Origin: Terriglobales bacterium
GTDB taxonomy: Bacteria; Acidobacteriota; Terriglobia; Terriglobales; SCQP01
Direction: 5' to 3'
DNA length: 47,410 nt
Assembly: GCA_025451775.1 (NCBI GenBank)
Contig: JANWJU010000085.1
Span: 1 to 47,410, forward strand
Under the pieces are notes generated by a model. That model did not search any database. It was not told the origin of the DNA and saw nothing but the letters and a program-made list of their open reading frames with translations. Both the position numbers and the translations under genes were made by a program. Position 1 is the first letter of the stretch. Each line of letters starts with the position of its first letter. Positions 1 to 8,491 of this stretch are shown one piece after another.

Positions 1-1
1 C

Positions 2-1930
2 AACGCCGTTCTTAGCCAGCATCCCGGCGACGCCGAGGCGAGCATTCTGCTTGCCAACGTGGATGCCGCCCAGGGCAAGAGCGCGGCCGCCATCCAGCGG
101 CTCACGGCTCTGGTGCAGGCGCAGGACGGCAACGTGGACGCCCATCTCAGTCTGGGCATCCTCTACGCCGCCACCCGTAACGCTGCGGAAGCGCAGCGGC
201 AGTTTCAGCGTGCCATCGATCTCGATCCGCACTCGGCCGCCGCGCGCAACGATATGGCCAGCCTGCTCGGCAGCCAGGGCAATGCGGCGGGGGCGGAGGC
301 GGTCTACCGCGCCGACCTGCGCGACAACCCCCAATCGGCGGAGGCGCTGCAGGCGCTGGCGGATTTCCTCTTTGGCCGCAAACGCTACGCCGAAGCCGAG
401 CCGCTCTACAAGCAGTTGGTCACCCTGCGCCATAACTCGACCCAGGCCCAGTTCGTCCTGGCCTCGTTCTATTTGGCGCAGGGCAAAAGCGCGCAGGCCG
501 AGGCCATCGACAAGAAACTGGCGAGCCAAGCGCCCAACTTCGTGCAGGCGCGGGAGCAGTGGGCCAAGATCGCCGCGCAAGCCCAGAATTACACCGAGGC
601 CAATCAGGTGCTGAGCGCCCTGCTCAAGGACCAGCCCAACGACCTCACCGCCCTGCTGTTGCAGGCGGCGGTGCAACTCGATCAGCACCGGCCCGACCAG
701 GCTTTGAACACGCTCGCCAGCGCCCAGCGCCTCAACCCCACCCTGGCGCAGGTAGCCTACGAGCAGGCGCAGGCTTACATCCAGCAAAACGAAATTGATC
801 GCGCGCAGGACAGCTTGCGGCAGGCGCTGGCCCTCGACCCCAGAAATTACAGCGCCGAGGCGGGTATGGCGCAACTGCTGCTGGAGCAGGGTAATTCCAG
901 TTCAGCCCTGACCTATGCCCGCCAGATGCAAGCGCAAGCCCCCAACGATCCCCAGGGCTTTTTGCTGGGCGGCAACGCCGCCGCCGCGCTGAACCAGTTC
1001 GCGGACGCGGCCACCGCCTATCACCGCTATGCCGCCCTCGCTCCGGCCTCCTCCGACGGTCCCACCCACCTCGGCTTGCTGGCGCTCCTGCAGCAGCAAC
1101 TGCCGGCGGCGGAGACGCAATTCGAGAGCGCGTTGAAGCTCAATCCCAGCGATTCGGCCGCCTTGGCGGGTTTGTTGACCGTCTATCAACGCCAAGGCCA
1201 CTTGGACAAGGCCGTGCCCCGCATTCAGACGCAATACGCGGCGGCGCAAGCCGCCCACGCCACTGCCGCCACGCTGGCCACGATCGACAACCAGCTCGCC
1301 CGCACCTACGTGCAGGAGAAAAAGCCCGACCAAGCCGAGGCCACCCTGCGCCGCTCCCTGGCCGAGGATCCGAACAACTTCAACACCTACGTGATCCTGG
1401 GCACGATCTACGCCCAGCGCAACTCCTTTGCCCAGGCGCAAGCGGAGTTCACCAAAGCCACCGCCGCCAACCCCAACAGTCCCGGGCTGTGGACGCTGCT
1501 GGGCATGATCGACGAACAGGTGCAGCAGCCGGCGCAGGCCGAGACCGCGTATCAGCGCGCGCTGGCGATCGATCCCAATAATGGCGTGGCCAACAACAAC
1601 CTCGCCTCCCTCTACTCCAACACCCCGGCCGAGTTGCAGCAGGCCCTGGTGCTGGCGCAGCGGGCCAAGCGGGCGCTCCCGGCGGTGGCCAACGTCAACG
1701 ACACCCTGGGCTGGATCTACGTCAACCAAAGCGTCTATCAACTGGCGATTCCGCTGCTGCAGCAGGCGGTGAAGAGCCAACCGGCCTCGGCCGACTTCCG
1801 TGTCCACCTCGCCACCGCCCTCTACCGCAACGGCCAGAAGCAGCAGGCCCGGGATGAGTTGCGCCAGGCCATCCACCTCGATCAGGGCTTGGCGCAACAG
1901 CGCGAGGTCCAACAGATGCTGGCGAACTAG
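2..1930 (+). CDS. TPR-repeat protein of PEP-CTERM/EPS locus (PrsT-like), 5' partial
   Basis: The frame is open from base 2, so the gene begins upstream of the window; the GTG at 59 in the ORF track is only an internal codon. The visible 640 or so residues are almost entirely tetratricopeptide repeats of about 34 residues, with the usual A/G/Y/A/P spacing (for example AYQRALAIDPNNGVANNNLA). The protein is rich in Ala and Gln, and no membrane segment is visible in this part. TPR arrays are protein-protein scaffolds. In exosortase loci a long TPR lipoprotein (PrsT family) is a regular member, and the immediate neighbour is a DUF3473 deacetylase typical of such loci. The missing N-terminus would show whether it has a lipobox. 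PrsT assignment is inference; the TPR fold is clear. Confidence 0.85.
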   Translation, partial: NAVLSQHPGDAEASILLANVDAAQGKSAAAIQRLTALVQAQDGNVDAHLSLGILYAATRNAAEAQRQFQRAIDLDPHSAAARNDMASLLGSQGNAAGAEAVYRADLRDNPQSAEALQALADFLFGRKRYAEAEPLYKQLVTLRHNSTQAQFVLASFYLAQGKSAQAEAIDKKLASQAPNFVQAREQWAKIAAQAQNYTEANQVLSALLKDQPNDLTALLLQAAVQLDQHRPDQALNTLASAQRLNPTLAQVAYEQAQAYIQQNEIDRAQDSLRQALALDPRNYSAEAGMAQLLLEQGNSSSALTYARQMQAQAPNDPQGFLLGGNAAAALNQFADAATAYHRYAALAPASSDGPTHLGLLALLQQQLPAAETQFESALKLNPSDSAALAGLLTVYQRQGHLDKAVPRIQTQYAAAQAAHATAATLATIDNQLARTYVQEKKPDQAEATLRRSLAEDPNNFNTYVILGTIYAQRNSFAQAQAEFTKATAANPNSPGLWTLLGMIDEQVQQPAQAETAYQRALAIDPNNGVANNNLASLYSNTPAELQQALVLAQRAKRALPAVANVNDTLGWIYVNQSVYQLAIPLLQQAVKSQPASADFRVHLATALYRNGQKQQARDELRQAIHLDQGLAQQREVQQMLAN

Positions 1931-1956
1931 ACCACCACCCTATCTGCGAGCCGTTC

Positions 1957-2871
1957 ATGCCCTCTCCCGGTCACAACCCGCCGCGCATCGCCCTGAGCAT
2001 CGACCTGGAGGAGTATTTCCAGGTCGAGGCCATGACGGGAGTGGTGCAGCGGGCGGATTGGGACGCCCTGCCCTCGCGGATCGAAGCCAACACCCATCGA
2101 GTTTTGGAGGCGTTCGCGGCGGCCTCGGCGCGGGCCACGTTCTTCGTGGTGGGGTGGGTGGCGGAACGTTTTCCGCGGCTGATCGCCGAGGTGGCGGCTG
2201 CCGGCCATGAAATCGGCTGCCATAGCTACTGGCATCGCCCCGTGTTTGGCCTCTCCGCCCAGGAGTTCCGCGACGACACGCGGCGCGCCAAGGCGGTCAT
2301 TGAGGCGGCCGCCGGTTGTGAGGTGCGGGGGTACCGCGCCCCCAACTTTTCCATCCGGACCCCAAGCCCGCAAGGACCGGGCGCCGTTGACGCCCCGGAT
2401 GCCATGGACTGGGCGCTGGAGGTGCTGGCGGAAGCGGGCTTCGCCTACGACTCCAGCGTCCATCCCGTGCGGCATCCGCTCTACGGCGCGGCCACCGCCC
2501 CGCGCGGGCCGTTTTATCTGCCGCGCTTTGGGCTGTGGGAGTTTCCCCTGGCCACGGTGGCGCTGGGCCGCCACCGCCTGCCGATGGCCGGCGGCGGCTA
2601 CTGGCGCCTGGCGCCGTGGGTCTACACCCGCTGGGCGATTCAGCAGGCGTTGCGGCAAGGGTTGCAGCCGGTCTGCTACCTGCATCCGTGGGAACTCGAC
2701 CCCGGCCAGCCCCGGCTGTCGCTGCCCGCCGCCCGCCGCTTCCGCCACTACGTCGGGCTGGCGGGCACGCAAAGCAAACTCCGCCGCCTGCTGCAAGAGT
2801 TTGGCAGTGAGACGCTGCGGGAGTTGTTCAGCGCCGAATTAGAGCCCACCCGCGCCGGAGCGCTGGCGTGA
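1957..2871 (+). CDS. Polysaccharide deacetylase, DUF3473 type (XrtA-system associated)
   Basis: A 304-aa NodB-fold carbohydrate esterase, predicted to remove N- or O-acetyl groups from an exopolysaccharide or its lipid-linked precursor. The N-terminus LSIDLEEYFQVEAM carries the metal-binding Asp region typical of this subfamily. The His pair is in HEIGCHSYWHR, followed by the conserved VRGYRAPNFSI. The C-terminal part with CYLHPWELDPGQPRL matches the DUF3473 extension found in deacetylases of exosortase loci. No signal peptide is evident, so it probably acts in the cytoplasm or is peripheral. It starts 26 bp after the TPR gene; the Shine-Dalgarno is weak. Its TGA overlaps a GTG that opens a small downstream ORF. 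Confidence 0.9.
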   Translation: MPSPGHNPPRIALSIDLEEYFQVEAMTGVVQRADWDALPSRIEANTHRVLEAFAAASARATFFVVGWVAERFPRLIAEVAAAGHEIGCHSYWHRPVFGLSAQEFRDDTRRAKAVIEAAAGCEVRGYRAPNFSIRTPSPQGPGAVDAPDAMDWALEVLAEAGFAYDSSVHPVRHPLYGAATAPRGPFYLPRFGLWEFPLATVALGRHRLPMAGGGYWRLAPWVYTRWAIQQALRQGLQPVCYLHPWELDPGQPRLSLPAARRFRHYVGLAGTQSKLRRLLQEFGSETLRELFSAELEPTRAGALA

Positions 2872-2996
2872 TCCAGCAGGTGCTCATCGGCTTGGGGTGG
2901 CTCTCCGGCTTGGCCGGGCGCCGGTTAAACCCGTCCCGCGAAGGGGCCGCGCCGGGGGGCGCGGTTCAACCACGGGACCGGAGCGTCCAGCCATGA
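2868..2996 (+). CDS. Possible 42-aa translationally coupled small ORF
   Basis: This ORF is below the track cutoff. It begins at a GTG that overlaps the stop of the deacetylase (GTGA). It ends at a TGA that overlaps the ATG I favour for the next gene (ATGA), so it bridges the two genes with 4-base overlaps on both sides. The product starts VIQQVLIGLGWLSGLAGRRL, a short hydrophobic/amphipathic stretch, and then becomes Pro/Arg/Gly-rich and low complexity. I do not recognise it. It may be a real small protein, a translation-coupling leader, or a chance reading of a 121-bp spacer. No strong Shine-Dalgarno is visible, which fits coupling but does not prove it. Confidence 0.35.
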   Translation: MIQQVLIGLGWLSGLAGRRLNPSREGAAPGGAVQPRDRSVQP

Positions 2997-4399
2997 AGAT
3001 GGAGGCTTACTCCGGACCCCCGCCGCGTCGCTTGGGCGAGCGCCTGGCAGGCGGCGTTGTTTTTCCCGCGTGGGCGCGGCGCGAGCACGCCGGATACCAC
3101 CGTTTCCGGCGCGACTTGGAACAAAGCCAGTTCGCCGCTCCAGCCGAGTTGGAGCAGTTGCAGCAGCGGCGCTTGGGGAAGCTGCTGGAATACGCCAACG
3201 TTCACTGCCCCTTGTATCGCGAACGCTTCCGGGCCGCGGGTTGGCGGGAGGGGGAGATGCCCGATGCGGCCGCATGGCGCTCGCTGCCGCTGCTCACCAA
3301 ACGCGACCTCCAGCAGCACGGCTCCGCAATCGAGTCGGAGGCTTTCCCGCGCGCGCAGCGGCAGCGCAATCAGACCGGCGGCTCGACCGGCAGTCCGCTG
3401 CAGTTCCAGGTCGATCGGGCGCGATTCGCCACCCGCATGGCCAGCACGCACCGTCACAACGCCTGGGCGGGCCATCAGCCCGGCGACTGGATGGCGGTAC
3501 TTTGGGGCGCCCGCCTCGATGCCCACGCGCAGGACGGACTGTGGGACCGCTGTCGCGAGCGGCTCTTGTATCGCACCGTCGAGCTCAACACCTCCAGCGT
3601 CACGCTTCCGGACTGGGACCGTTTCGTGCAGGCGGTGCGCCGCCGCCGTCCGCGTTTCCTGCTGGCTTATGCGCGCGCCGCCGTGGCGCTGGCCGAATAT
3701 CTGGACGGGTGCGGCATCGGCGACCTGCGTTTCCACGCCATCATCACCAGCGCGGAGGTGTTATCGCCGGCGCACCGCCAGATCATCGAGTGCACCCTCG
3801 GCGGGCGCGTCTTCAATCGCTATGGCTGCCGGGAGGTCAGCGTCATCGCCAGCGAGTGCGCCGCGCACTCCGGCATGCACGTCAACGCCGAGGCCCTGTT
3901 GGTCGAGGTGGTCCCCGATCCCGGACTGTCGGCGCCCTGGGGCCGGGTGGTGGTCACTGACCTGTTAAACTTCTCCATGCCGCTGATCCGCTACGACATT
4001 GGCGATGTGGCCCGTTGGTCGGAGGCGCCCTGCGTGTGCGGGCGCGGCCTTCCGATGCTCGCCGAGGTGCAGGGCCGTACCACCGAGTTTCTCCGCCTGC
4101 CCGGCCCCCGGGTCGTGTCCGGACCCGCCCTCACCCTCGTGTTCGCCGATCTTTCCAGCGTGCGCCAAGTGCAGATCGTGCAACGGCCCAGTCAGGAGGT
4201 CATCCTCAAGGTGGTGCCCGGCGCCGGCTATGACGCAGGCGTGCGCGCGGAACTGCGCCAGCGCCTCGACCTCTACCTGCGCGGCTCGGTGCCGCTCGCC
4301 ATCGAGGAGGTCGACGCCATCCCCTGCCTGGCTTCGGGCAAGTATCTCTTTGTGGTTCAGGAAGCGGCCGCGGCCGAAGCCACCGTCCTGGAAAGATGA
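2993..4399 (+). CDS. Phenylacetate-CoA ligase-like (PaaK/CapK) adenylate-forming protein 1
   Basis: A 468-aa member of the PaaK/CapK branch of adenylate-forming enzymes, which activate a carboxylate as acyl-AMP. In polysaccharide clusters they are thought to supply acyl groups for sugar decoration. Visible motifs are the Gly/Ser/Thr-rich nucleotide loop QTGGSTGSPLQF, the FNRYGCREVSVIASEC stretch, TDLLNFSMPLIRYDIGD, and a C-terminal region with CVCGRGLP. The tracked ORF begins at a GTG at 2897, but the added N-terminus is low complexity. I choose ATG 2993 (MKMEAYSG), which also overlaps the small ORF's stop; ATG 2999 is possible. The second copy follows 77 bp downstream. The substrate cannot be read from sequence. 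Confidence 0.85.
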   Translation: MKMEAYSGPPPRRLGERLAGGVVFPAWARREHAGYHRFRRDLEQSQFAAPAELEQLQQRRLGKLLEYANVHCPLYRERFRAAGWREGEMPDAAAWRSLPLLTKRDLQQHGSAIESEAFPRAQRQRNQTGGSTGSPLQFQVDRARFATRMASTHRHNAWAGHQPGDWMAVLWGARLDAHAQDGLWDRCRERLLYRTVELNTSSVTLPDWDRFVQAVRRRRPRFLLAYARAAVALAEYLDGCGIGDLRFHAIITSAEVLSPAHRQIIECTLGGRVFNRYGCREVSVIASECAAHSGMHVNAEALLVEVVPDPGLSAPWGRVVVTDLLNFSMPLIRYDIGDVARWSEAPCVCGRGLPMLAEVQGRTTEFLRLPGPRVVSGPALTLVFADLSSVRQVQIVQRPSQEVILKVVPGAGYDAGVRAELRQRLDLYLRGSVPLAIEEVDAIPCLASGKYLFVVQEAAAAEATVLER

Positions 4400-4476
4400 G
4401 AACTGTGGCTGAGCGTGGCGATGGGGCGGTGGCCGCGCCGGGGCGCCGCCCGCGGCTGCAGGCTGCCTGAGTTAAT

Positions 4477-5880
4477 ATGTCGCTTCTCCATCACTTCTAT
4501 ACACGCGCGGTCTGGCCGTTTTTCGAACCGCCGATGCGCGGCCTCAGCGGCCGTCTCACCGACCTGCGGCGCCAGGCGCGGGAATCGCGGGCGGAGATCG
4601 AAGACCGGCAATGGCAGTCGCTGCGGCGCCTGCTGCAGCACGCCTACGACACCAGCCCATTCTATCGGCGGCGTTTTGAAACCGCCGGTATTGACCCCGC
4701 CCGGCTCGCAGCGCCGGCGGACCTGGGCGCGCTGCCGCCGCTCACCCGCGGTGATCTGCGGGATCATCTGCCCGAGATTACCTCCCGCCGCTACCGCCCG
4801 GAGGAGCTGTTGCGGGCGGCCACGGGCGGCACGACGGAGCTGCCGATGGCGATCGTGCGCGACGCGGCCGCCGTCGCCGCCAAAAACGGGGTGCAGCAAG
4901 CGCTGTGGGAGTGGGCCGGCGTGCGGCCGGGGGCGAAGGTCTTTTGGCTCTGGGGCGCGGTCGCCGATTACGCCGCGAATCCGAGCTGGCGCTGGCGCAT
5001 CTACGAGCGTCACATCATGCGGAAGATTTGGGCCCCCACCGGCCGCATGAACGCCGAGGTCATGGAGCGCTACCGTCAGCAGTTCAATCGTTTCCGGCCT
5101 GACGCTGTTTGTGCCTTTCCCACGCCGCTCTTTCTTTTCTGTGAGTTTCTGCGGAACACGGGCCGGCCCATCGTGCCGCCGCGCGCTGTCATCTGTACGG
5201 CCGAGGCGCTGCTGCCCCACCAGCGCACGCTGGTGGAGCAGGTATTGCGGGCGCCGGTTTTTGAGCAGTACGGCTGCCGCGAGTTTGGCATGGTGGCGGC
5301 CGAATGCCCAGCCCACCAAGGGATGCACGTTGCCACCTCCGCGGCCTATATCGAGTACCGCGCGATCAGCGCCAGTGCCGATGCTCCGTATGAGATGTTG
5401 GTGACTGACCTGTTGAATTATGGTATGCCATTGATCCGCTATCAGATCAATGACTGTGTCGCCGCCCCCCCGGCGGCGGCGGGCCGATGCGCCTGCGGCC
5501 GCAACCTGCCCCGCCTGCCGGCCATCATCGGCCGCACGAGCGACACCCTGCGTTTGCCCGACGGCAGCCTGATGCCCGGCGTCGCCCTGATTGCCGCGCT
5601 GGCGGAGGGGGAGGCCCTCGGCTCGGCTGCCCCGCGCCTCGACAAAGCGCAAATCGTGCAAGAGGATCTGGGCCAGTTCCGCCTGCGCTACGTCCCCGGG
5701 GCGGGTTTCACCAGCGCCCAACTCGAACCGCTGAGGCGCAAGCTGGATGCAATTCTGGGCACGGAGATCCACTGGGAGTTCGAAGCCGTAGCCGAGATCG
5801 CGCGCGAGGCTTCGGGCAAGACGCGCTTCTGCGTCTCCAAGGTGGGAGCCGCAAAAGCGGGTCCAAGGCAAGGGAGCTGA
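4477..5880 (+). CDS. Phenylacetate-CoA ligase-like (PaaK/CapK) adenylate-forming protein 2
   Basis: A 467-aa paralogue of the preceding gene with the same architecture: nucleotide loop AATGGTTELPMAI, FEQYGCREFGMVAAEC, TDLLNYGMPLIRYQIND and CACGRNLPRLPAIIGR. It starts MSLLHHFYTRAVWPFFEP, so it may have a short membrane-associating helix. The two copies are clearly diverged, and the nucleotide loop differs (TGGSTGSP against TGGTTELP), so they probably handle different acyl substrates or act at different steps. The flippase gene begins 2 bases after this stop, which indicates one transcript. A 77-bp gap separates it from copy 1, and no strong ribosome binding site is visible. Confidence 0.85.
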   Translation: MSLLHHFYTRAVWPFFEPPMRGLSGRLTDLRRQARESRAEIEDRQWQSLRRLLQHAYDTSPFYRRRFETAGIDPARLAAPADLGALPPLTRGDLRDHLPEITSRRYRPEELLRAATGGTTELPMAIVRDAAAVAAKNGVQQALWEWAGVRPGAKVFWLWGAVADYAANPSWRWRIYERHIMRKIWAPTGRMNAEVMERYRQQFNRFRPDAVCAFPTPLFLFCEFLRNTGRPIVPPRAVICTAEALLPHQRTLVEQVLRAPVFEQYGCREFGMVAAECPAHQGMHVATSAAYIEYRAISASADAPYEMLVTDLLNYGMPLIRYQINDCVAAPPAAAGRCACGRNLPRLPAIIGRTSDTLRLPDGSLMPGVALIAALAEGEALGSAAPRLDKAQIVQEDLGQFRLRYVPGAGFTSAQLEPLRRKLDAILGTEIHWEFEAVAEIAREASGKTRFCVSKVGAAKAGPRQGS

Positions 5881-5882
5881 AC

Positions 5883-7514
5883 TTGCCGGCGAGCCCGGAA
5901 TCGGTGCGCGTCGACAGCGGCGGTGCCGCCGCGGCCGCGGCCCCTGTCCCGGACGCCAGCGCCCACCGGCGCGTCGCGCGCAACTTCCTCTTCAACGCCG
6001 GGGGGTACGTGCTCACCGTCGGGGTGGCGTTTCTGATCGCTCCCCTGCAGGTTCATAAGCTGGGCAACGCGGCCTATGGCATCTGGGTGGTGATGCAGAA
6101 TCTGATCAGCTACAGCATCCTGATGGATTTTGGCATGCGCTACGCGGTGCAACGCGAGGCCGCCCGCATCTACGCGCTGCATCAGTCGGAGGAGCTCAAT
6201 GGCATGCTCTCCACGGCGGCGCTGCTGGCCTGCATTCCGGCCGCGGTGGCGCTGCTGGCCGGCGGCGGGGCGGCACTTTTTTATCCCCATTGGTTTACCG
6301 CTCCGCCCGGCTTGATGACGCCGACGCGGGTCGCGCTGGCATTCACGGCGGTGGCCGTGGCCCTGGCCTTTCCCGGGGTCGTCTTCAACTCCGTGCTGGC
6401 CGCGCTCTCGCGCTACGACATCCTGGGTGTCCGGAATGCGGCAGTGCTCGTGGCGCAGGCGCTGCTGCTCTGGTATTTCCTGACCCACGGTTACAGCTTG
6501 ATCAGCGTGGCCGCCATTTACCTGGGTACGGTCGCGGCCGGGCAGATGCTGGATGCCATCTGCGCCTTCAGGCAGATCCCGCAGCTGCGTCTGCGCTTGC
6601 GCCTCGTGAGCCGCGCGCGCGCACGCTCGTTTTTCCGCTTCAGCAGCTACGCCTTCGTGGTCTCGATTGCGGTCCGGCTCATTTATGAGACTGACAATCT
6701 CGTCGTGGGCTGGAGTTTGGGGGCGGCGGCCGTGGCCTTTTACGCGGTAGCCGGCGGCCTGGTCGGCTACGCCCGCGATTGGATGTCCACGGTGACGCGC
6801 CTGTATAACCCGATTGCCGCGCGCATGGACGCCTTGGGCGAAGGCGAGGGCTTGCGCGAGCTGTTCGTGTCCGGCACCCGTGTGGGCATGCTGCTCGTTC
6901 TCCCCGCGTGTTTTGGCCTCTGGGCGGCCGGCCGGGCCTTTCTGTCTCTCTGGATGGGGCCTGCGTTCGCGCTCAACTCCGGACCGGCGCTCATGTGGCT
7001 GACGGTGACAGCGCTGATTTGCCCCTTTTCCGGGACCTACATGCCCATTTTTTACGCCACCAACCGCCATCGCATCTCGGCCTGGATGGCGCTCGGCGAA
7101 GCGGTGGCGAACCTCGCCTTGAGTTTGCTGCTGGTGCGGCGCTGGGGCATTGTGGGCGTGGCCGTGGGCTCGGTCATCCCCGCCCTGATCAACCAGCTGG
7201 TGCTCCAGCCCGCCTACGCCATGCGGTTGCTGGGGGTCGGCCCGCTCCGCTTCTACGGCCAGGCGCTGCTCCGGCCCCTGGCCTTGGCGGTGGTTCCCAC
7301 GGCCGGGCTGGCCGCACTCGCTACCAGCGGGCATCTGCAAACCTGGCCCACCTGGCTGGCGGGCTGCGTGGCCGCCACCTTGGTGTACGGCGGCTTGGTC
7401 TGGGCCCTGGGATTGGAGGCGCGGGAGCGGCAGCTGGTGGCCCAGAGCTGGTCAAAACTCCGGTCCATGGGTGCTATGCTGGCGAGGCGCACTGGGACGG
7501 CGGAAGAAAAATAG
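5883..7514 (+). CDS. Wzx-like polysaccharide flippase
   Basis: An integral membrane protein of the MATE/MVF-type polysaccharide exporter superfamily, predicted to flip an undecaprenyl-linked repeat unit across the inner membrane. After a short Ala/Pro-rich cytoplasmic N-tail comes RRVARNFLFNAGGYVLTVGVAFLIAPL, the usual first helix, followed by about 12-14 hydrophobic segments. The tracked ORF extends back to 5487 inside the ligase gene, but that part is shadow. TTG 5883 lies 2 bases after the previous stop with AAGGGAG about 5 bases upstream of the start; GTG 5904 is the alternative. The length (543 aa) is usual. The GT2 gene follows 16 bp later. Confidence 0.85.
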   Translation: MPASPESVRVDSGGAAAAAAPVPDASAHRRVARNFLFNAGGYVLTVGVAFLIAPLQVHKLGNAAYGIWVVMQNLISYSILMDFGMRYAVQREAARIYALHQSEELNGMLSTAALLACIPAAVALLAGGGAALFYPHWFTAPPGLMTPTRVALAFTAVAVALAFPGVVFNSVLAALSRYDILGVRNAAVLVAQALLLWYFLTHGYSLISVAAIYLGTVAAGQMLDAICAFRQIPQLRLRLRLVSRARARSFFRFSSYAFVVSIAVRLIYETDNLVVGWSLGAAAVAFYAVAGGLVGYARDWMSTVTRLYNPIAARMDALGEGEGLRELFVSGTRVGMLLVLPACFGLWAAGRAFLSLWMGPAFALNSGPALMWLTVTALICPFSGTYMPIFYATNRHRISAWMALGEAVANLALSLLLVRRWGIVGVAVGSVIPALINQLVLQPAYAMRLLGVGPLRFYGQALLRPLALAVVPTAGLAALATSGHLQTWPTWLAGCVAATLVYGGLVWALGLEARERQLVAQSWSKLRSMGAMLARRTGTAEEK

Positions 7515-7530
7515 GTCACAAGAAGGACCG

Positions 7531-8475
7531 ATGGACGTCCCATTAATCTCCGTCATCGTGCCCGTCCACAATGACGAGCGCCATCTTGCCCAGGCGCTGG
7601 AGAGCATCCTGGCGCAGTCGTTTCACGATTTTGAAATCATCGTGGTCGACGACGCTTCAACCGATGGCACCGCCAGCCTGCTGGATGGGTTCCGCGACCG
7701 CTTGACGCTGGTGTTACACAACGACACCGCGCTGGGCCCGGGGCCGGCGCGCAACCGCGGATTGGCGCGGGCGCGGGGCCGCTGGATCGCCTTCCTCGAT
7801 TCCGATGACCGTTGGCTCCCCCGTAAACTCGAATGCCAGGTGGAGTTTGCCCGCACCCATCCCGGATTTGGTGTGATCACCACCGATGTTCGCTGGTTCA
7901 ACGGCGAGCAGGTGTTGCAGCCCTCGCTGAAGCAGGTCTACCCTATCCGCAGCGGCATGGTGGCGAAGTACCTGCTCCGCGACAACTGGGTGACCACCTC
8001 CGCCGCGCTGGTTCCGCGCGCCTTGATGGCGGAACACGGCGATTTCGAACCGATTGTGAGCGAGGACTGGATGTTGTGGATGCGGATTGCGGACCGCCAT
8101 CCGGTCTATTTTATCGATGACGTGCTGGCCGAACGCCGGGTGCATGCGGCCAGCCTGGCCCACACCCGGCCGGACCACGTGGCGGAATTACTGGCCAATA
8201 TTGAGCGTTTCCGCGACCTGGTGCGGTTGCCGCCGGGAGCCATTGAAAACGCCGCGGCGCGCGTCTGCCGCATCAACGCTTGGTCGGCACTGCAGGAGCT
8301 GAACCCGCCGCTGGCACGCTCGCGGGTGCGCCGCGGGCTGGGCTACCAATGGTGCAGTCCCCGTCTGTGGGTGACCGGTGTCGTCGCCCTCCTGCCCGCC
8401 GCCGTCCTGCGGGCGGGCCGATCCAGTCTGCGCGGCCTGCGCCGCGCCGTGCCTGGGGCCGGCCGGCCGGGTTAG
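7531..8475 (+). CDS. Glycosyltransferase family 2
   Basis: A 314-aa GT-A fold glycosyltransferase. The N-terminus ISVIVPVHNDERHLAQALES, the EIIVVDDASTDGT nucleotide-binding strand, NRGLARARGRWIAFLDSDDRW (DxD metal motif) and SEDWMLWMRIAD (catalytic-base region) are all present. It should transfer a sugar from an NDP-sugar to the lipid-linked polysaccharide precursor on the cytoplasmic face. I start at ATG 7531 because AAGAAGGA lies just upstream and the fold begins there; the track's 7471 start lies inside the flippase gene. It is the last gene of the + strand run, and its stop is 16 bp from the convergent lipoprotein gene. Confidence 0.9.
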   Translation: MDVPLISVIVPVHNDERHLAQALESILAQSFHDFEIIVVDDASTDGTASLLDGFRDRLTLVLHNDTALGPGPARNRGLARARGRWIAFLDSDDRWLPRKLECQVEFARTHPGFGVITTDVRWFNGEQVLQPSLKQVYPIRSGMVAKYLLRDNWVTTSAALVPRALMAEHGDFEPIVSEDWMLWMRIADRHPVYFIDDVLAERRVHAASLAHTRPDHVAELLANIERFRDLVRLPPGAIENAAARVCRINAWSALQELNPPLARSRVRRGLGYQWCSPRLWVTGVVALLPAAVLRAGRSSLRGLRRAVPGAGRPG

Positions 8476-8491
8476 GGCGGCCCGCCACCGC

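Noticed and set aside
5688-7340. 550-aa minus-strand ORF opposite the flippase; likewise 504 aa at 4357-5871 and 481 aa at 9092-10537
   Set aside because: Compositions rich in Arg/Gly/Gln/His with no motifs, lying fully antisense to genes with clear families. Typical of GC-rich third-position bias.
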